From contig DANZ01000106.1 of assembly GCA_002501695.1 (NCBI GenBank), forward strand, positions 14,284 to 21,559: a DNA stretch of 7,276 nucleotides. Reading direction: 5' to 3'. How positions within the stretch are numbered: the first letter of the stretch is position 1; each line of letters begins with the position of its first letter. The notes beneath the pieces are model-generated. The model was given only the letters and a program-made list of their open reading frames with translations. It ran no database searches and was not told the origin of the DNA. Position numbers and translations under genes: made by a program. Of the stretch, positions 4,881 through 7,276 are shown in pieces. This stretch comes from Methanolobus sp. UBA474 (GTDB lineage Archaea; Halobacteriota; Methanosarcinia; Methanosarcinales; Methanosarcinaceae).

Positions 4881-4997
4881 CAGGGTTATTGTCAACATTA
4901 AGATCATAGTCAGTCCCTCCGTTCAGGGGAAAATACCGGTGGTGATCTCAATTGCCACTCATTTCCCTTGCTTTTGTACACATCCGAAGGTATTTTT

Positions 4998-5313
4998 TTA
5001 TTTCCGGTGTTCCGGCATGTGGTCAGGAATTTCGGGCACATACAGCATTTTCTCTGCAGGGCTAGTTATCCGGGCCCCTGGGATATCCTGGCCGGCTGCA
5101 TACAGCATTACAAGCGTATTCAGATACACTGGCTTCCCATATGCTGTTCTTCTTCCCGGATAGCAAGTGCACATCAAAATATCCCGGGGATATATCCTTG
5201 TCCAATGCAGCCGTCCTGTAGCAGGCGGCACCGCCGGAGATATTGAATAATATTGAATAAAAATGCATTACGGGATAAGCATCCAAAAACTCAAAGTTCC
5301 ATCTTTTTGTCCC
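4998..5313 (-). pseudogene. Possible decayed coding sequence behind the prenyltransferase remnant
   Basis: On the minus strand the sequence directly after the UbiA remnant's stop stays open for about 80 codons. It then shows protein-like composition in two adjacent frames: one up to about 5130 (...L-D-K-D-I-S-P-G-Y-F-D-V), the other from about 5130 to a stop just below 4998 (...Y-L-N-T-L-V-M-L-Y-A-A-G...). Joined, they would give about 100 residues. There is no clear ribosome site, no known motif and no family I recognise. I call it a possible frameshifted gene because it lies in line with the upstream operon; non-coding sequence is a fair alternative. The part from 4908 to 4997 shows only an AT-rich run at 4988-5001. 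Confidence 0.25.
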
Positions 5314-5807
5314 TTACGTCAAAGCGATGGCGGTAAAACCTGCCATGATCATCACTGAGAATACCACAAAACTGAAAAAGTTCAGTCTTGCTCCCCCGTT
5401 GATTTTCTTTCTGTCATTCAGTCCCTTTGCAAGCAGGAGGAATATCCCGGGCAGGAGCAGCAAATAAGGTACTATCGCCAGAAGAAGGACCCATCCATCG
5501 GCGAACAGATACGCTGCAAATGCAATGTTGGCTATAAGCAGCGCATGTATGATCGCAAGCCCGTATATACTGTTCCTGAATCCCATTCTCAGGACGAGCC
5601 TGCGCTTTCCCGCTTTTCTGTCATAGGGCATGTCGGCCATCCCTGCGCCTCAGGAAAATGCCAGCGTGCTCAAGCCTGTGACAGGCATTATTGCAACTAC
5701 CACCGGAGAGGCCGGGCACGCCTCTTCAGGGATTCCCGATGAATGACACCATCCCGTCCCAGTATACGCTGATCCTGCTGGAATAAGATGCAGGTATCCT
5801 TTTTTAG
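5314..5807 (-). pseudogene. Decayed C-terminal part of a UbiA-family prenyltransferase
   Basis: UbiA-family enzymes are membrane prenyltransferases that attach isoprenoid chains to aromatic or lipid acceptors, using two Asp-rich motifs. Here the second motif is clear: D-M-P-Y-D-R-K-A-G-K-R-x-L-V-x-R-M-G, encoded just below 5640. It is followed by three hydrophobic segments to the stop at 5314-5316. Upstream, matching sequence runs through two disruptions. A TGA at 5650-5652, probably a former Trp codon, separates S-T-L-A-F-S from G-A-G-M-A-D-M. Near 5730 the frame shifts from Y-W-D-G-M-V-S-F-I-G-N-P to E-E-A. The trail ends at a stop near 5805. About 160 of the usual 280 to 300 residues remain and the first Asp motif is missing, so the gene is truncated as well as mutated. 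The intact 108-codon frame from 5640 could still be translated but should be inactive. Confidence 0.75.
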
Positions 5808-5870
5808 TGAATATGGATCGGCCCTGCAAAACACTCTCTTTGCTGTTCTTTTATCTTTTTAGCGGGGCCC

Positions 5871-6656
5871 TTACAGGGATCTGTTCCCTGCCATTTGATC
5901 CAGATACTTAAAAACAACATTATTGAATCTATCATACTGCTCGATGGAGCAAACATGCCCGCAATTATCAATTATCTCTACCCGGGAATTGCTCATTTTC
6001 TTACTGTATTTTACAGTATCCTTTAAAAAAAGATAATCCTCGTTCCCTGAAACATACAGGACCTTGATATCATCATTCAGGTCATCCAGCCAGCTCAGGC
6101 TTTTTCTGGTTTGCGGAACAATATCCAGCCATTTACAGAACTCATCATAGCCTAGTTTTTTTGCCTCATTGACAAAGATATCCCTTGATCTTTTGTGGTT
6201 GCTCCTGGGCATTATCACATAGGCGAAAAACCTGTACAGGATCATATAATGGACCATTCCCCTGAAAGTTATTGCCAGGAAAAGCAGGAACCTTGTCTTC
6301 AGATTGAACTTAATGATCCCTCCGCCCATGACCAGCGAGCTGACCTTTTCGGGATACAGCACTGCAAACCGCAGGCATATCAGTGAACTGAAGGAAAAGC
6401 CCAGGAAGTGAGCTTTTTCTATTTTATGGTAGTTCAATGTGTTTTTTATGATCTCGCATATCCTATCCAGGTCCAGGTCGTCATTCGCTTCTCCCTTATG
6501 CATCTCCAGTACAAGCAGGTTATAATGGTCTGAAAAGAAATCTATCTGCTTTTTCCAGGTCCTTGCACTGCCCCCAAAACCGTGGATCAGCATTATCCAG
6601 TCCGCAGAACAGCTTTTATGGTAAACTTCGGCACTAAATATCTTTTCTTCTGCCAT
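5871..6656 (-). CDS. Alpha/beta hydrolase with hydrophobic cap
   Basis: The product is 261 residues with the alpha/beta hydrolase fold and no signal peptide, so it is cytoplasmic. Visible motifs are the oxyanion-hole H-G-F-G-G (25-29), the nucleophile elbow G-F-S-F-S with Ser88, a likely acid Asp207 in G-N-E-D, and His234 in N-C-G-H. The elbow's fifth residue is Ser in place of the usual Gly. Residues 121-150 are strongly hydrophobic and lie where such enzymes carry a lid, suggesting a lipophilic substrate. The ATG at 6656 lies 7 to 8 bases after AAAGGA and inside the end of the radical SAM gene (23-base overlap), so the two are probably translationally coupled. The gene is visibly more AT-rich than its neighbours (many Lys, Asn and Ile codons), which may mean separate ancestry. 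Family functions range over esterases, lipases and MenH-like lyases; the reaction cannot be named. Confidence 0.85.
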   Translation of the reverse strand: MAEEKIFSAEVYHKSCSADWIMLIHGFGGSARTWKKQIDFFSDHYNLLVLEMHKGEANDDLDLDRICEIIKNTLNYHKIEKAHFLGFSFSSLICLRFAVLYPEKVSSLVMGGGIIKFNLKTRFLLFLAITFRGMVHYMILYRFFAYVIMPRSNHKRSRDIFVNEAKKLGYDEFCKWLDIVPQTRKSLSWLDDLNDDIKVLYVSGNEDYLFLKDTVKYSKKMSNSRVEIIDNCGHVCSIEQYDRFNNVVFKYLDQMAGNRSL

Positions 6657-7276
6657 CGGTAATTCCTTTCTTGAAAGCCAAGTACTTCAAAAACCGGGGA
6701 AAATTCTTCCGGTTATGTTCCGGCATTCTCTCAAGCAGCTCTTCGGCTTTCACTTCCCACTCTCTGGATCTCTCAAAACTCTTGTTCGCAAGAGCTTCAG
6801 CTGATTCCGGATTGGCCAGATGGGTCGATCTTGCTCCTCCGGCATTGACCACATCAATGATCGCCTGCGGATTGTCTATCAGCGGACAGGGCCTTAACGG
6901 ATTTTGTGAGAATGGCTGTGCATCCCTAAAGGCAGTGAAGAATCTGGACCTGAGAGCTTCGGCAAGCGATACCTCATGGATGTTTGAATCCGAATAATGG
7001 CAGAACGCACAGGGCTCCACGTCACCCTTGGCATTGATATGAGCAAAACCAACACCCGCGCCAATACAGCCGAAAGACAGATGGCCATTGTTCCAGAAAT
7101 CTATGATTACATAGTCATGCTTTATGCAGTAGTCCCTGATCCTTTCCTGCACGTATGCCCTTTGCTCGGCGGTGCATACCAGGGAAAGGTCCGCGTCGCT
7201 TCCGACCGGAATGTACTGGAACAGCCAGCCAAACCAGGCGCCTTTTTCTCGCATGTGATCGAGGAACTCATCACTG
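6634..7276 (-). CDS. Radical SAM protein, C-terminal part with SPASM-like domain (5' end outside window)
   Basis: The frame is open through the right edge, so the Met at 7254 is internal and the gene continues beyond the window; 213 residues are visible. Numbered from that Met, the cysteines Cys63 (F-G-C-I-G-A-G), Cys82 and Cys85 (V-E-P-C-A-F-C), and Cys123 (R-P-C-P-L) follow the spacing typical of the auxiliary iron-sulfur region (SPASM or twitch type) that follows a radical SAM barrel. The G-D-V-E-P-C-x-x-C stretch is the most diagnostic. The CxxxCxxC motif that binds the main cluster should lie upstream and is not visible. Such enzymes do radical chemistry on peptides, cofactors or lipids. 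The last 60 residues form a charged helical tail. The gene ends in TAG inside the hydrolase gene, which it precedes in a likely operon. Confidence 0.85.
   Translation of the reverse strand, partial: SDEFLDHMREKGAWFGWLFQYIPVGSDADLSLVCTAEQRAYVQERIRDYCIKHDYVIIDFWNNGHLSFGCIGAGVGFAHINAKGDVEPCAFCHYSDSNIHEVSLAEALRSRFFTAFRDAQPFSQNPLRPCPLIDNPQAIIDVVNAGGARSTHLANPESAEALANKSFERSREWEVKAEELLERMPEHNRKNFPRFLKYLAFKKGITDGRRKDI

Larger units (their letters stand above)
4629..4907 (-). pseudogene. Possible small ORF split by a G-rich repeat insertion
   Basis: On the minus strand an ATG at 4907 follows GGAGGG (4920-4915) at a 7-base distance, one of the better ribosome sites in the window. It opens 37 codons beginning M-I-L-M-L-T-I-T-L-A-S and stopping at 4794-4796. 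The same frame resumes beyond the repeat patch as C-S-Y-S-A-Y-V-R-Y-C-M-D-K-G-K-G and ends at 4629-4631. The two parts meet at copies of a 12-bp direct repeat exactly 156 bases (52 codons) apart; removing one copy and the intervening DNA would leave a 40-residue ORF. I do not recognise the product. Chance is a serious alternative for so short a frame. Confidence 0.2.

Noticed and set aside
4819..5163. Plus-strand 114-codon frame with hydrophobic stretches
   Set aside because: It begins inside the G-rich repeat patch, has no ribosome site, and its hydrophobicity is explained by antisense of the possible decayed minus-strand sequence.

Overview
The window looks like chromosomal DNA of a methanogenic archaeon, most likely from the Methanosarcinales (inference). 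The signs are AT-rich TATA-type promoters instead of -35/-10 pairs, GGAG-type ribosome sites, a TolB-like surface propeller rich in N-glycosylation sequons, a secreted hydrolase with an Ile-Ser-Gly-Cys lipobox, and a radical SAM gene with a SPASM-like cysteine pattern. Nothing seen is specific enough to name a genus.

Positions 1-3250 hold three plus-strand genes for exported products, each apparently a separate transcription unit. They are a 65-residue secreted acidic peptide with its own promoter and terminator (328-525), a seven-bladed propeller surface protein with an Asp/Asn tail (777-2036), and a dienelactone-hydrolase-family lipoprotein (2435-3250). Convergent to them on the minus strand is a multi-pass membrane protein gene broken by a frameshift (3407-4311).

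Positions 4312-5313 have no intact gene that can be named but much structure. A Fur-box-like palindrome, a TATA element and a second dyad precede a run of hairpins enclosed by an 8-bp closing helix (4483-4604). This is a candidate small structured RNA, or the leader of a 29-codon ORF, possibly metal regulated. A G-rich patch of direct and tandem repeats (4683-4850) follows, then a 9-bp hairpin and traces of decayed coding sequence.

Positions 5314-7276 are a minus-strand gene string: a radical SAM protein (5' end outside the window), an alpha/beta hydrolase overlapping it by 23 bases, and the decayed C-terminal part of a UbiA-family prenyltransferase. Further decayed sequence may continue behind it. 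The order suggests a former operon acting on an isoprenoid or other lipophilic molecule whose distal part is being lost. That function is inference from family membership only.
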